NCBI GenBank assembly: GCA_022711075.1
Contig: JAKLFS010000001.1
Span: forward strand, 3,859-44,135
Direction: 5' to 3'
DNA from: Patescibacteria group bacterium
Lineage (GTDB): Bacteria > Patescibacteriota > Minisyncoccia > UBA6257 > JAAZHW01
DNA length: 40,277 nt
Position 1 is the stretch's first letter. Every line of letters starts with the position of its first letter. The translations under genes were made by a program, and so were the position numbers. Shown here piece by piece: positions 17,580-26,797 of the stretch. The notes under the pieces were generated by a model, which made no database searches, had not been told where the DNA came from, and was given only the letters and a program-made list of their open reading frames with translations.

Positions 17580-19155
17580 TGTTTTAATAATCCTTGATGG
17601 CTGGGGCATAGGGCCGCACGATGACACTAACCCGATTTATCGCAGCCAAAAGCCGACCATTGATTATTTCCAAAAAAATTATCCGATGATGAGCCTGCAA
17701 GCCGCTGGCATTGCCGTAGGTTTGCCTTGGGGCGAGCCGGGAAACAGCGAAGTCGGACACCTGACCCTGGGCGCCGGAAGGGTCATCTACCAGCACTATC
17801 CCCGCATTAGTTTGGCCGTTCGCAACGGCGAATTCTTCAAAAACACGGCTTTCAACGAAGCCTTTGATTATGAAAAGAAAACTAATGGCAGCATCCATAT
17901 CTTGGGACTGCTTTCCAGCGGCAATGTCCATTCGTCTTATGAACATCTGCAGGCCTTAATTAAAATGGCTTCTTTAAAGAGGGCAAAAAATGTTTATTTC
18001 CATCTTTTCACTGATGGCCGCGATTCGGGGCCGCAATCCGGACGCGACTTAACGAAAAAATTCCTGGAAGATTTAAAAAAAGCCGGGGTCGGACAATTGG
18101 CCAGCTTGAGCGGACGCTACTATGCTTTGGATCGCACAAAAAACTGGCAGAACACAAAACAAATTTACGACCTGCTCACCCAGGGAAAAGCTAAAATTGA
18201 ACCAAACATTGATAAAATCTTCGATCTCTATTACGGCCGCAAACTTTCCGACTCCTACATTGAACCGACGCTCATCGCCGATCCGCAAAAGCCCGAAGAA
18301 TTTCCGCTCGTCAAAGACGGTGATAGCTTAATCTTTTTCGATTTCCGCGAAGACAGCATCCGCCAAATGGTGGCGCCGTTTGCCCTCAAAGATTTTCCGG
18401 AATTTGAACGGCTCCCCTTTCCCAACCTGAAAATCACTACCATGACCGAATATGACACAAACTTTGACGTCAGCGTCGCCTTCAAGCCGCAAAAAATAGA
18501 AAAAACGCTAACCACGGTTCTTAATGAAAGAGAATTAAAACAATTGAAAATAGCGGAAACAGAAAAATATTACCATCTGACCTTTTTCTTCAACGGCTTA
18601 ACTGATAAAATTTTCTCTAATGAATTCCGCATCATGCTTCCCTCCAAAGAAACTCCCCGCCCCGACGAAGCGCCGGAAATGCGCGCTTTGGAGATAACCG
18701 ACAGATTGATTCTGGCGCTCCAGGAAAAAACCTATGATTTTATCGCCATCAATTATGCCAACCCCGATACCATGGCCCACACCGGAAACTATCAAGCCAC
18801 CGTCAAAGCAATTGAAATAATTGACGACCAGTTAAAACAAGTTTACAAAGTGGCCAAAGAAACCGGCGCCACCCTGGTCATTACCTCGGATCACGGCAAT
18901 GCCGAAAAATTGTATGATACGGCCACCGGCGAAATAGAAACCAACCACAACGGTAATCCCGTTCCGTTTTATCTGATTGACGAAAAATTCAAATTGGCAA
19001 AAGAAAGAAACGAGGAAGAAATTTACGCCTTGGAACGGACGACCGATGGAGTAATCTGTGACGTCGCGCCGACCATTTTAGAATTAATGAACATCCCCAT
19101 TCCCGAAGAAATGTCCGGAAAAAGTCTCATCAAATATCTGAACTTGGAAAAATAA
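17566..19155 (+). CDS. gpmI: 2,3-bisphosphoglycerate-independent phosphoglycerate mutase
   Basis: Interconverts 3- and 2-phosphoglycerate in glycolysis, with two metal ions and a phosphoserine intermediate. Visible are VLIILDGWGIG (metal-binding Asp), GNSEVGHLTLGAGR with the catalytic Ser at residue 61, DGRDSGP, GRYYALDR, NYANPDTMAHTG (metal-binding Asp and His), TSDHGNAEKL and TNHNGNPVPF. The length of 529 is slightly above the usual 510. It starts inside the previous gene (14-base overlap) and is followed 3 bases later by leuS. No SD is present; the start matches the family N-terminus. Confidence 0.96.
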   Translation: MKKTNVLIILDGWGIGPHDDTNPIYRSQKPTIDYFQKNYPMMSLQAAGIAVGLPWGEPGNSEVGHLTLGAGRVIYQHYPRISLAVRNGEFFKNTAFNEAFDYEKKTNGSIHILGLLSSGNVHSSYEHLQALIKMASLKRAKNVYFHLFTDGRDSGPQSGRDLTKKFLEDLKKAGVGQLASLSGRYYALDRTKNWQNTKQIYDLLTQGKAKIEPNIDKIFDLYYGRKLSDSYIEPTLIADPQKPEEFPLVKDGDSLIFFDFREDSIRQMVAPFALKDFPEFERLPFPNLKITTMTEYDTNFDVSVAFKPQKIEKTLTTVLNERELKQLKIAETEKYYHLTFFFNGLTDKIFSNEFRIMLPSKETPRPDEAPEMRALEITDRLILALQEKTYDFIAINYANPDTMAHTGNYQATVKAIEIIDDQLKQVYKVAKETGATLVITSDHGNAEKLYDTATGEIETNHNGNPVPFYLIDEKFKLAKERNEEEIYALERTTDGVICDVAPTILELMNIPIPEEMSGKSLIKYLNLEK

Positions 19156-19158
19156 AAT

Positions 19159-21585
19159 ATGAAATACAACTGTGATAAAATAGAAAAAAAATGGATGCAA
19201 GAATGGAGCAAAAACAACTACGCCGATTGGAAACCAACGGAGAACGCTAAAAAGAAAAAGAAATATGTTTTGGATATGTTCCCTTACCCGTCTGGCGACG
19301 GCCTTCATGTCGGTCACGTGGAAAATTACGCGGCCACCGATATTTACAGCCGCTACTCTCGGATGAAAGGGTTCAACGTCTTACATCCGATGGGCTGGGA
19401 TGCTTTTGGCTTGCCGGCAGAAAATTACGCCATCAAAACCAAACAACATCCAGCTCAAGTCGTGGAAAAAAACATCAAAGTTTTCCGCAGGCAAATTGAA
19501 CGCCTGGGCTTATCTTATGACTGGAACAGAAAAATCAATACCACTGACCCGAAATATTATAAATGGACGCAATGGATATTTTTACAACTTTTTAAACACG
19601 GTTTGGCTTATGAAAAAGAGGCGCCGATTAACTGGTGCCCGTCCTGTAAAACCGGATTGGCTAATGAAGAGGTGGTGGAGGGAAAATGCGACCGTTGCGG
19701 CACACCGGTAGAAAGAAAAAAATTGAAACAATGGTGGTTGAAAATCACCGCTTACGCCGAAAGGCTCTTAAGCGGATTGGACCAATTAGATTGGCCAAAT
19801 AGCATCAAAGAAATGCAAAAAAATTGGATTGGCCGATCCGAAGGCAGTTTAATAAAATTCAAGCTTAAAAGCGGAGACGTGAACATCGGTGAAATTGAAG
19901 TTTTCACAACCCGAGCCGATACTCTTTTCGGCGCCACTTATTTGGTGCTCTCGCCGGAACACCCCATTATTAATATCCTGAAAAATCATGCTGACAATGC
20001 TAAGGAAATTGACAGATATATTAACGAAGCTCGGCAGAAATCCGATATGGAACGCATGGACCCGACCAAAACAAAAACCGGCGTAGAAATAAAAAACATC
20101 CAAGCCATCAACCCGGCTAACAACCAACTACTTCCTCTTTGGATCTCCGATTATGTCTTGGTTCATTATGGAACCGGCGCCATTATGGCTGTGCCGGCTC
20201 ATGATGAACGTGATTTCGAATTCGCCAAAAAATTCGGCTTAAAAATAATTGAGGTTATCAGCCCTGACCAAAAAGAACATCAGCTTAACGCCGCTTACAC
20301 CGGACCGGGATACTTGCTTAACTCCGGACCCTTTAACGGCTTGGACAGTGAAATAGCCCAGGATAAAATCAGCCTGTTCATTGGAGCGAAAAAATCAGTA
20401 TTCTATAAAATGCGCGATTGGGTTTTTTCCCGGCAACGCTATTGGGGAGAACCGATCCCCATTATCAAATGCCCGAAATGCGGTAATGTCCCGCTTTCTG
20501 AAAAAGACCTCCCCTTGACCCTACCTAAAGTTAAATCATACGAACCGTCTGGTACCGGAGAATCGCCGCTCGCCGCCATCAGCTCTTGGGTAAATGTCAA
20601 ATGCCCAAAATGCGGCGGTCCGGCTAAACGCGAGACCAACACTATGCCGCAATGGGCTGGCTCTTGCTGGTATTACTTGAGATACATTGACCCCAAAAAC
20701 AGCAAACAACTCGTTGACCCCAAAAAAGAAAAAAAATGGATGCCTGTTGATTTGTATATGGGAGGCGCAGAACATGCAGTGCTCCACCTTCTTTATGCCC
20801 GCTTTTGGCATAAATTCCTTAATGACAGCGGCGTTGTTTCCACCGACGAGCCGTTTCAAAAACTGATTAATCAGGGTACAATTTTGGGCGCCAACAACGA
20901 AAAAATGTCCAAATCGCGCGGCAACGCGGTTAATCCCGATGATATTGTCAAACAATACGGCGCCGATGCCCTGAGACTCTATGAAATGTTTATGGGCCCG
21001 CTCCAAGCGGCCAAGCCCTGGAACACCGAAGGCATTAACGGCGTTTCCCGATTCTTAAACCGCATTTGGAATTTATTCTCAGCTCAAATAAAAATAAACG
21101 GCGGAGAAAAAAACAATCCGACAACTGCCAAGACTATTAACCAGACAATCAAAAAAGTTACGGAAGACCTAGAAAATCTGGATTACAATACCGCCATCAG
21201 CGCTCTAATGGAATGCCTCAATGCCCTAACGGCTAAAGAGGGAGTAAAAATAAAAAAATCCCACTTGGAAGATTTCCTCCGGCTGCTGGCGCCGCTGGCC
21301 CCCTTTATAACAGAAGAACTCTGGCATCAAATGGGGCACAAAACTTCCGTTCACAAAGAAAGGTGGCCAAAATATAACAAAAAAATGTTAAGAGAAAAAG
21401 AGTTTGATTTGATCATTCAAATCAACGGAAAAGTCCGCGATAAAGTAAAGGCAATGGTTGATATCAATCAAGGCGAAGCGGAGAGAATGGCCCTTAATCG
21501 AGAAAAAATAAAAAAAATATTAACCGGCAACCATCCTAAAAAGATAATCTATATCCCGAATCGCCTCATTAATATCGTAATTTAG
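19159..21585 (+). CDS. leuS: Leucine--tRNA ligase
   Basis: A class I synthetase charging tRNA-Leu. Signature HVGH at residues 50-53 within PYPSGDGLHVGHVENY. A zinc knuckle CPSC...CDRC sits at about 160-182. The CP1 editing domain has the threonine-rich TTRADTLFGATYLV and VPAHDERDFEFA. A second zinc-like CPKC pair lies near residues 436 and 478, then KMSKS at 582-586. An anticodon-binding helical domain and a C-terminal domain (LIIQINGKVRDKV) follow. 808 residues, normal for the bacterial enzyme. It ends at a strong bidirectional terminator facing folD. Confidence 0.97.
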   Translation: MKYNCDKIEKKWMQEWSKNNYADWKPTENAKKKKKYVLDMFPYPSGDGLHVGHVENYAATDIYSRYSRMKGFNVLHPMGWDAFGLPAENYAIKTKQHPAQVVEKNIKVFRRQIERLGLSYDWNRKINTTDPKYYKWTQWIFLQLFKHGLAYEKEAPINWCPSCKTGLANEEVVEGKCDRCGTPVERKKLKQWWLKITAYAERLLSGLDQLDWPNSIKEMQKNWIGRSEGSLIKFKLKSGDVNIGEIEVFTTRADTLFGATYLVLSPEHPIINILKNHADNAKEIDRYINEARQKSDMERMDPTKTKTGVEIKNIQAINPANNQLLPLWISDYVLVHYGTGAIMAVPAHDERDFEFAKKFGLKIIEVISPDQKEHQLNAAYTGPGYLLNSGPFNGLDSEIAQDKISLFIGAKKSVFYKMRDWVFSRQRYWGEPIPIIKCPKCGNVPLSEKDLPLTLPKVKSYEPSGTGESPLAAISSWVNVKCPKCGGPAKRETNTMPQWAGSCWYYLRYIDPKNSKQLVDPKKEKKWMPVDLYMGGAEHAVLHLLYARFWHKFLNDSGVVSTDEPFQKLINQGTILGANNEKMSKSRGNAVNPDDIVKQYGADALRLYEMFMGPLQAAKPWNTEGINGVSRFLNRIWNLFSAQIKINGGEKNNPTTAKTINQTIKKVTEDLENLDYNTAISALMECLNALTAKEGVKIKKSHLEDFLRLLAPLAPFITEELWHQMGHKTSVHKERWPKYNKKMLREKEFDLIIQINGKVRDKVKAMVDINQGEAERMALNREKIKKILTGNHPKKIIYIPNRLINIVI

Positions 21586-21595
21586 CTCAGGTAAT

Positions 21596-21624
21596 AAAAA
21601 GACCCGCCTCAGGCGGGTCTTTTT
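21596..21624. terminator. Bidirectional terminator between leuS and folD
   Basis: The stem GACCCGCC (21601-21608)/GGCGGGTC (21612-21619) has a 3-base loop and is extended by A5/T5 flanks. It serves both convergent genes. Confidence 0.85.
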
Positions 21625-22450
21625 ATTCTTTTTCTTTGTTCATTAAATCCCGAAGGTTTTGAAAGAGCGCCGCAACCAATAGCGGCCCAGTACCGCCGGG
21701 AGTCGGCGTGATTAAGCTACTGCGCTTTTTTACTTTTTCAAAATCCACATCGCCTTTGATTTTTCCGTTTTTTAGACCGTAACCGAAATCAATCACCACC
21801 GCCCCCTTTTTAATCATTTTTTTTGTAATTAAGCCCGGCTCTCCAACGCCCGAAATTAGAATATCGGCTTTTTTTGCTATTTTTTCCGGCTGTTTGGTAA
21901 ATTCATTTATAATAAAAACGGTTGCTTTTTCTTGTGTCAACCAATTAGCCACTGTCAAACCAACTAATCGGCCAGCGCCGAAAACAGCACAAACTTTTCC
22001 TTGAGGATTAATGCCGTACTTTTCCAGAATGATTTTTACGACTTCGGCAGCTGGCGGAATTATTTTGAAGCGTCCGGTCAAAAAAGCGCCAAAACTCCTT
22101 TCATTCAATAAATCCGGGTCCTTCTCAACGGGAATGGCGTTTAGTAAATACTGAACATTAAATTTTTTAGGCAACGGCAACTGAATGATAACGCCCTTAA
22201 TGAAATCGCGCCTCACAATTTCTCCTATTTTAGCTCTCAAAAATTTATTGGAAACATCGGAAGTAAAGTTAAAATGCAAAAACTCAATACCCAAAACGCC
22301 GGCCACCCGAGACTTCTCTTTGATAAAACTGGAACTGGCCGGATTGTCTCCGACCGAAATAACCGCCAAAGCGGTTTTTCGGACGGCAAAAAAAGGCTTT
22401 AAATCATCGAGAACCTCTCTCGCTAAATTTTTACCATCGACAATGACCAT
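21623..22450 (-). CDS. folD: FolD-like methylenetetrahydrofolate dehydrogenase/cyclohydrolase, divergent
   Basis: Normally oxidises 5,10-methylene-THF to methenyl-THF with NADP and hydrolyses it to formyl-THF. Supported by NPASSSFIKEKSR (catalytic Lys retained), GVIIQLPLP, EKDPDLL, the Rossmann segment VFGAGRLVG, ISGVGEPGLI, and the C-terminal TPTPGGTGPL. Two positions are unusual. The Tyr that precedes the catalytic Lys is Phe, and the PCTP loop reads PPAA, losing its Cys/Thr. The length of 275 is near normal. It is last in the second pilus operon, 11 bases after the small membrane protein. The family is firm; full bifunctional activity is uncertain. Confidence 0.85.
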   Translation of the reverse strand: MVIVDGKNLAREVLDDLKPFFAVRKTALAVISVGDNPASSSFIKEKSRVAGVLGIEFLHFNFTSDVSNKFLRAKIGEIVRRDFIKGVIIQLPLPKKFNVQYLLNAIPVEKDPDLLNERSFGAFLTGRFKIIPPAAEVVKIILEKYGINPQGKVCAVFGAGRLVGLTVANWLTQEKATVFIINEFTKQPEKIAKKADILISGVGEPGLITKKMIKKGAVVIDFGYGLKNGKIKGDVDFEKVKKRSSLITPTPGGTGPLLVAALFQNLRDLMNKEKE

Positions 22451-22461
22451 AATCTAAAAAT

Positions 22462-22923
22462 TTAACGGTAAGTTAAACTGGTTACGGTGCCGTTGGTAAA
22501 AATTAGTTGCCGAACATCAAATTCATCCAAGCGCTTTTTCCAGTCTAAATCGGAAAGGCTAATTTCCCAATAATGGCCGCCGGCGTTAACGTAATTATCA
22601 ATTGAAGCAACCAAAACCGTATTGCCCGTTTCTTGAAACCCGATTTGGATATTTCCCGCCTCCGCGATTAAAAGCAGGGCATCTCGCAAGTTTAATCCTT
22701 GACCGGCCACCTCGCCTTCAAAAATACGTTTTTGGCCATTACCGTAATCTAAAATAACCTTTGCCACTTTCGAATTTTGCGCGAAATCTTTCGCCCTACT
22801 ATTCAATCGGCTGTTTAGCAGGAGAAAATAAGAATCAAAAATCAAACTGGCGATAAAAAGCAAAATAACCAGCGTTAAAATCGTTCGGAAGAGACCGTGG
22901 GAAATTTCACTGTTTTTTTGCAT
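22462..22923 (-). CDS. Membrane-anchored protein with DUF4430-like domain
   Basis: About 153 residues: a short cytoplasmic start, one membrane helix (about 14-37), then an extracytoplasmic domain. KVILDYGNGQKRIFEGEV, LNLRDALLLIAE and GGHYWEISLSDLDWKKRLDEF resemble the DUF4430/transcobalamin-C-like beta-grasp pattern. ATG 22923 is chosen over a TTG-initiated extension at 22941 because it gives the usual short basic N-terminus. It sits between pilD and folD. It may be a ligand-binding or pilus-associated envelope protein; no function can be assigned. Confidence 0.5.
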   Translation of the reverse strand: MQKNSEISHGLFRTILTLVILLFIASLIFDSYFLLLNSRLNSRAKDFAQNSKVAKVILDYGNGQKRIFEGEVAGQGLNLRDALLLIAEAGNIQIGFQETGNTVLVASIDNYVNAGGHYWEISLSDLDWKKRLDEFDVRQLIFTNGTVTSLTYR

Positions 22924-22959
22924 ATTATGACTGAAACACAAAAGCCGACTATTTTTTAT

Positions 22960-23874
22960 TTAAACGTTAAATAAAGAAAAATAAAAGTTCGTTAGTGTTT
23001 GACCGAAAAAGAAAACGGCCAAAACGCCCAGAGCTAAAAAGGGGCCAAAGGGAACGGCATCCTTCAATTTCTTTTTCGTCGCAAGAACAATGATTAGAGA
23101 AACGAAGGCGCCAATTATAAAAGAAAGACCCAAACCGATTAAACCGGCGCCAAGACCAAGCATTAAACCGATTAAAATCGCCAGCTTAACGTCGCCGAAA
23201 CCCATTGCCTTGCCGCGGCTAAAAGCATAAATTAAAAAAAGGATGATGGACAAAATAAATGCTCCTGCCAAAGCTGAGGTTAAAACGTTAAAATGAATGT
23301 TGACCACGTCAGCATAGGGACCCAAAAAATTCAAGCCGTGCACGGGAAATAAACTGCCTCGCGTTAGGCTCAAAAAATAAAAACTCAAATTGGCCAGCAG
23401 AGAAATAGCGATGGCCGGAAAAACTATTTTATCAGGCAAAAGATAATGACGCAGATCAATTATTGATAAGGCGATGAGAACGGCTGCGTAAAAAAGCCAA
23501 ATAAGAATGACTGCGACTACCCAAAAATTTGTCCGCGGATCGGAAAAAAAATAATGAGCGAAAAAATTAAAATCAAGAATGCGCCAGGTTACGCCCGCAA
23601 AGATTAAAGCCGTCAGCCCCTCCACCAGCGGATACTGCCAAATAAGCTTCTTGCGACAATAACGACAGCGACCACGCAAAAAAATAAAGCTTAGGATTGG
23701 AATAAGCTCAAACCATTTCAACTGTTGGCCGCAACGCAAACAGTGGGAACGACCCCTGACGATTTTTATAACCTGAGTATCTTCCGCGGGGTTCCAGCGC
23801 AAAGTAAGGACATTGATAAAGCTGCCCACCACCAAGCCCAGAAGCCCCGCAAAGATAATAAGAAGATAAGACAT
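22960..23874 (-). CDS. pilD: Prepilin peptidase / N-methyltransferase
   Basis: An aspartic membrane protease that cleaves prepilin leaders and methylates the new N-terminus. The N-terminal methyltransferase domain has two CxxC pairs (CLRC and CRYC, near residues 45-75) and the GSFINVLTLR motif. The peptidase domain has Asp in ALSIIDLRHYLLPD and in GFGDVKL (G-x-G-D). About eight membrane helices; 304 residues, slightly longer than usual. It is the only prepilin peptidase in the window and must process pilins of both loci if none lies elsewhere. It is preceded by the major pilin gene with a 23-base gap. Confidence 0.95.
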   Translation of the reverse strand: MSYLLIIFAGLLGLVVGSFINVLTLRWNPAEDTQVIKIVRGRSHCLRCGQQLKWFELIPILSFIFLRGRCRYCRKKLIWQYPLVEGLTALIFAGVTWRILDFNFFAHYFFSDPRTNFWVVAVILIWLFYAAVLIALSIIDLRHYLLPDKIVFPAIAISLLANLSFYFLSLTRGSLFPVHGLNFLGPYADVVNIHFNVLTSALAGAFILSIILFLIYAFSRGKAMGFGDVKLAILIGLMLGLGAGLIGLGLSFIIGAFVSLIIVLATKKKLKDAVPFGPFLALGVLAVFFFGQTLTNFYFSLFNV

Positions 23875-23897
23875 GCGATTTTTACGCTAAATTGCTT

Positions 23898-24377
23898 TTA
23901 GAATTGAACGCAATAAACGCCGTCAGCTCCGCAGTCGATTCCAAAATCGCAAGAGCCGGAACTGGTTCCCTGAGCGCTATCTTTAAGCGCCTGATTGCCC
24001 GTATCTTCCAAGGTCGCTGCCACGACATAATTCTGGCCGAGGTTGCAATCTTGATAATAGTAAGAAATTCCGTTATCGTCAGTCGCCAAAGGATCCTGAG
24101 GCACCTGATTCAAGCCGATCCCCGCTCCGGTAATTGAGGCCGTCAAAGCCGTCCATTTTTGGCTGGCGCTGCCAGCGGGCGCAGTGGGATAAGAAGAATT
24201 ACGAGTATAATAAATCTCCAAAGCGTTTTGCACCTGTTTCAGATCGGAAACCCTTCTGGCATCCCTGCCCCTTGAACGAAATTGGCTAAGACCAACTAAA
24301 ATCAAAGAAGATAAAATTCCGATAATAGCCACAACTATCAACATTTCGATTAAAGTAAAACCCTTTTGTTTTTTCAT
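23898..24377 (-). CDS. pilA: Type IV major pilin (locus 2), GspG/PilA-like
   Basis: A prepilin with leader MKKQKG, then FTLIEMLIVVAIIGILSSL and Glu+5. The helix continues into RGRDARRVSDLKQVQNALEIYY, the common pattern of pseudopilin-like major subunits in CPR bacteria. The globular part is about 100 residues with Cys near the end (CDFGIDC, YCVQF) that could form disulphides. It lies in the canonical locus between pilC and pilD. An 82-base AT-rich gap precedes it; no convincing promoter could be chosen there, and the ATG has no SD. It is most probably the main filament subunit of the retractable pilus. Confidence 0.85.
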   Translation of the reverse strand: MKKQKGFTLIEMLIVVAIIGILSSLILVGLSQFRSRGRDARRVSDLKQVQNALEIYYTRNSSYPTAPAGSASQKWTALTASITGAGIGLNQVPQDPLATDDNGISYYYQDCNLGQNYVVAATLEDTGNQALKDSAQGTSSGSCDFGIDCGADGVYCVQF

Positions 24378-24459
24378 AATTAATATGTATTAAACGACCT
24401 TTTTATTCTGCAAATAAGATCCGGGAAATAATTTGCCCTTCGTCTTATTCAAAAATTAA

Positions 24460-25671
24460 CTAAAAGACCGAGGCCAAGTTATAAATTGGCAAAAGTACGG
24501 CCCCGACGAACAAGCCAATGAATAATCCCAGAACAACGATAATAGCCGGCTGAACCATTTCCACCAAATTGTTAATGGAATTCTGGACCTCCTCATTGTA
24601 GAAAGAGGAAACTTTATCCAGCAAAGTGTCTAACTGCCCGGAAGTTTCGCCGATCGCCACCATTTGCGTCACGAGCGGCGGGAAATATTCGGGATAACGA
24701 CTGAGGCTGGCGGAAATCGTTCCGCCCCGTCTGATTTCCTCGGCCGTCTCATTCAAAACTCTGCGATACACTTGATTACTGACTACGCGCGCGGAAATTT
24801 CCAAGGAATCGGTCACCGATATTCCACCCTTCAAAAGCACGCTGGTCGAGGTCGCAAAACGGGTAATGGCCGTCTTCTTAATCAAGGTGCCGAACAGGGG
24901 AATGCCCACTGTTAATTCATCCCAAACCGGCTTTCCTTCGTCGCTTCTGAAATAACGAACAGCGACAACAACGGCCACAACTAAAACGATTAAAAGCGCC
25001 CAGCCCCAAGAAGACATAAAAGTACCAAGCCCCATCAAAACTCTGGTCAGAAATGGCAATTGCACATTCACTTCGGAAAAAATAGAACGCATCTGCGGCA
25101 TTACCACCGTTAAGATTAAAATCATCACCGCAATAAAAATTCCTATGACGAAAACCGGATAAATCATCGCGCTTTTAACACGACTGGATAAGCGCATTTC
25201 TTTTTCCAGATAATCAGCCATAAAGAGCAGGGTTTCTTCCAAGCGACCGGAAACTTCAGCGGAACGCACCATGTTCACGTAAAAATCGGAAAAGACTTTA
25301 GGATGCTTGGAAAGCGCTTGGGAAAAGTACAATCCCCCGTCAACATCGGTATAGACATCGAAAATCACGTCTTTCAGCGCCGGCGTGGAAATCTGTTTGT
25401 GCAAAGTTTTCAAAGAATCGGATAAGGCCACTTTGGCCGAAAGCAAAGTGCTTAATTGTCTGGTAAAAAGCATCAGCTCCTTTGGTTTGACTTTCTGGAA
25501 AAGACCGGAAAATTTGCCCCAAACATTCTTTTTCTCTAATGATTCCAGCGACAAAAGGTAAAGCTTGTTCTCCTGCAAAATTTTGATAGCCAAATCCCGG
25601 CTGGCGGCCTCCACCATGCCGGCTTGCGTTTCACCTAATTCATTTCTTGCGCTGTAACGGAATTTTGCCAT
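24460..25671 (-). CDS. pilC: PilC/GspF inner-membrane platform protein (locus 2)
   Basis: 403 residues with two T2SF domains (about 65-190 and 270-395) and hydrophobic helices at about 168-190, 218-240 and 375-400. Signature stretches are FYVNMVRSAEVSGRLEE and LVTQMVAIGETSGQLD. The N-terminus KFRYSARNELGETQAG matches the family. It is paralogous to 8861-10078 but clearly diverged, as expected if each serves its own ATPase. It lies 6 bases after pilT in the standard pilB-pilT-pilC order. Confidence 0.94.
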   Translation of the reverse strand: MAKFRYSARNELGETQAGMVEAASRDLAIKILQENKLYLLSLESLEKKNVWGKFSGLFQKVKPKELMLFTRQLSTLLSAKVALSDSLKTLHKQISTPALKDVIFDVYTDVDGGLYFSQALSKHPKVFSDFYVNMVRSAEVSGRLEETLLFMADYLEKEMRLSSRVKSAMIYPVFVIGIFIAVMILILTVVMPQMRSIFSEVNVQLPFLTRVLMGLGTFMSSWGWALLIVLVVAVVVAVRYFRSDEGKPVWDELTVGIPLFGTLIKKTAITRFATSTSVLLKGGISVTDSLEISARVVSNQVYRRVLNETAEEIRRGGTISASLSRYPEYFPPLVTQMVAIGETSGQLDTLLDKVSSFYNEEVQNSINNLVEMVQPAIIVVLGLFIGLFVGAVLLPIYNLASVF

Positions 25672-25677
25672 AGTTAT

Positions 25678-26754
25678 TTATCTCGCCAGCAAACTGCCCA
25701 ATTCCGCCGGATTCAACGAATACATTTGGGCACTTTCCAAAGAAATTTCTCCTTGGCGCACTAAGGCGGCCAGCGAACGATTTAAAGAAATCATTTTTTC
25801 TTGGATTCCGGTCTCAATCACCAGATCAATCTGATAAATTTTGTCCTCGCGAATCAGATTGCGAATAGCAGAATTGGTAATCATCACCTCGCAGGCAGGA
25901 ATGCGGCCGCCGGAAAGCCGCGGGATTAACCGCTGAGAAACAATGCCAACTAAAGTGGAGGCAATTTGAGATTTGATCTGGTTCTGCTGACCAGCCGGAA
26001 AACTGTCAATGATCCGATCCAAAGTTTGAGAAGCGGAATTAGTATGCAAAGTGGAAAACACCAAGTGACCGGTTTCGGCAGCCGTAATCGCTGTTTGAAT
26101 TGTTTCCGCATCGCGCATCTCGCCGATCATGATGACATCAGGATCCTGTCTTAAAACCGAACGTAAAGCCCGATGAAAACTCGGAGTATCGCTGGCCACT
26201 TCTCTTTGATCAATAATGCAACGGTCTTGATTAAAAACGTATTCAATCGGGTCTTCAATAGTAATAATATGGCTAGTCCGCTTATGATTTATCTCATCAA
26301 CCATGGCTGCCAAGCTCGTTGATTTTCCATGGCCAGCCGGACCAACCACAATCACAAACCCCTGCGACGGCTTAGTAAAATCATGGAGCACTGGCGGCAT
26401 ATTCAATTCTTCCAATGTTTTAATTCTAAAAGATATGAGACGCAAAGCGGCGGCCATATTCCCTCTCTGGAAATAAACGTTGACGCGAAAACGAGCTTTA
26501 TCGGTATAAGAATAAGAAAAATCCAATTCGCGATCTTTTAGAAATTGTTCCCGTCGCTGCTCCGGCACCAAAGCATAAACCATCCCCTCCACTACTTCTT
26601 TGGTAAAAACGTCTTCTTTGACTAAAGTCGTCAAACGTCCGTCGATTCTTAGAGTCGGCCGGCGGCCAACGGCAAAATGCAAATCCGAGGCATTTTCTTT
26701 AGCGGCCAAGGCCAATAATCCGTCTAACTTTTCTTTATAAAATGTGTTGTCCAT
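25678..26754 (-). CDS. pilT: PilT retraction ATPase
   Basis: Drives pilus depolymerisation for twitching and DNA uptake. 358 residues, the PilT length, with no GspE N-domain and no tetracysteine site. Visible are the N-terminal ASDLHFAVGRRPTLRIDG segment, Walker A GPAGHGKST, EDPIEYVF, Walker B IMIGEMRDAET, the His box TGHLVFSTLHTNSA, and a C-terminal region with RLSGGRIPACEVM where PilT has its AIRNLIRE motif (present as AIRNLIRED). It sits between pilB and pilC of the second locus; the first locus has no equivalent. Confidence 0.95.
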   Translation of the reverse strand: MDNTFYKEKLDGLLALAAKENASDLHFAVGRRPTLRIDGRLTTLVKEDVFTKEVVEGMVYALVPEQRREQFLKDRELDFSYSYTDKARFRVNVYFQRGNMAAALRLISFRIKTLEELNMPPVLHDFTKPSQGFVIVVGPAGHGKSTSLAAMVDEINHKRTSHIITIEDPIEYVFNQDRCIIDQREVASDTPSFHRALRSVLRQDPDVIMIGEMRDAETIQTAITAAETGHLVFSTLHTNSASQTLDRIIDSFPAGQQNQIKSQIASTLVGIVSQRLIPRLSGGRIPACEVMITNSAIRNLIREDKIYQIDLVIETGIQEKMISLNRSLAALVRQGEISLESAQMYSLNPAELGSLLAR

Positions 26755-26797
26755 AGTCTGTTATGATAATATTTTTTATTCGTCTAATTTTATTTAA

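Noticed and set aside
20536..21006. 156-residue - strand frame
   Set aside because: Antisense to leuS across its KMSKS region; leuS is unambiguous.
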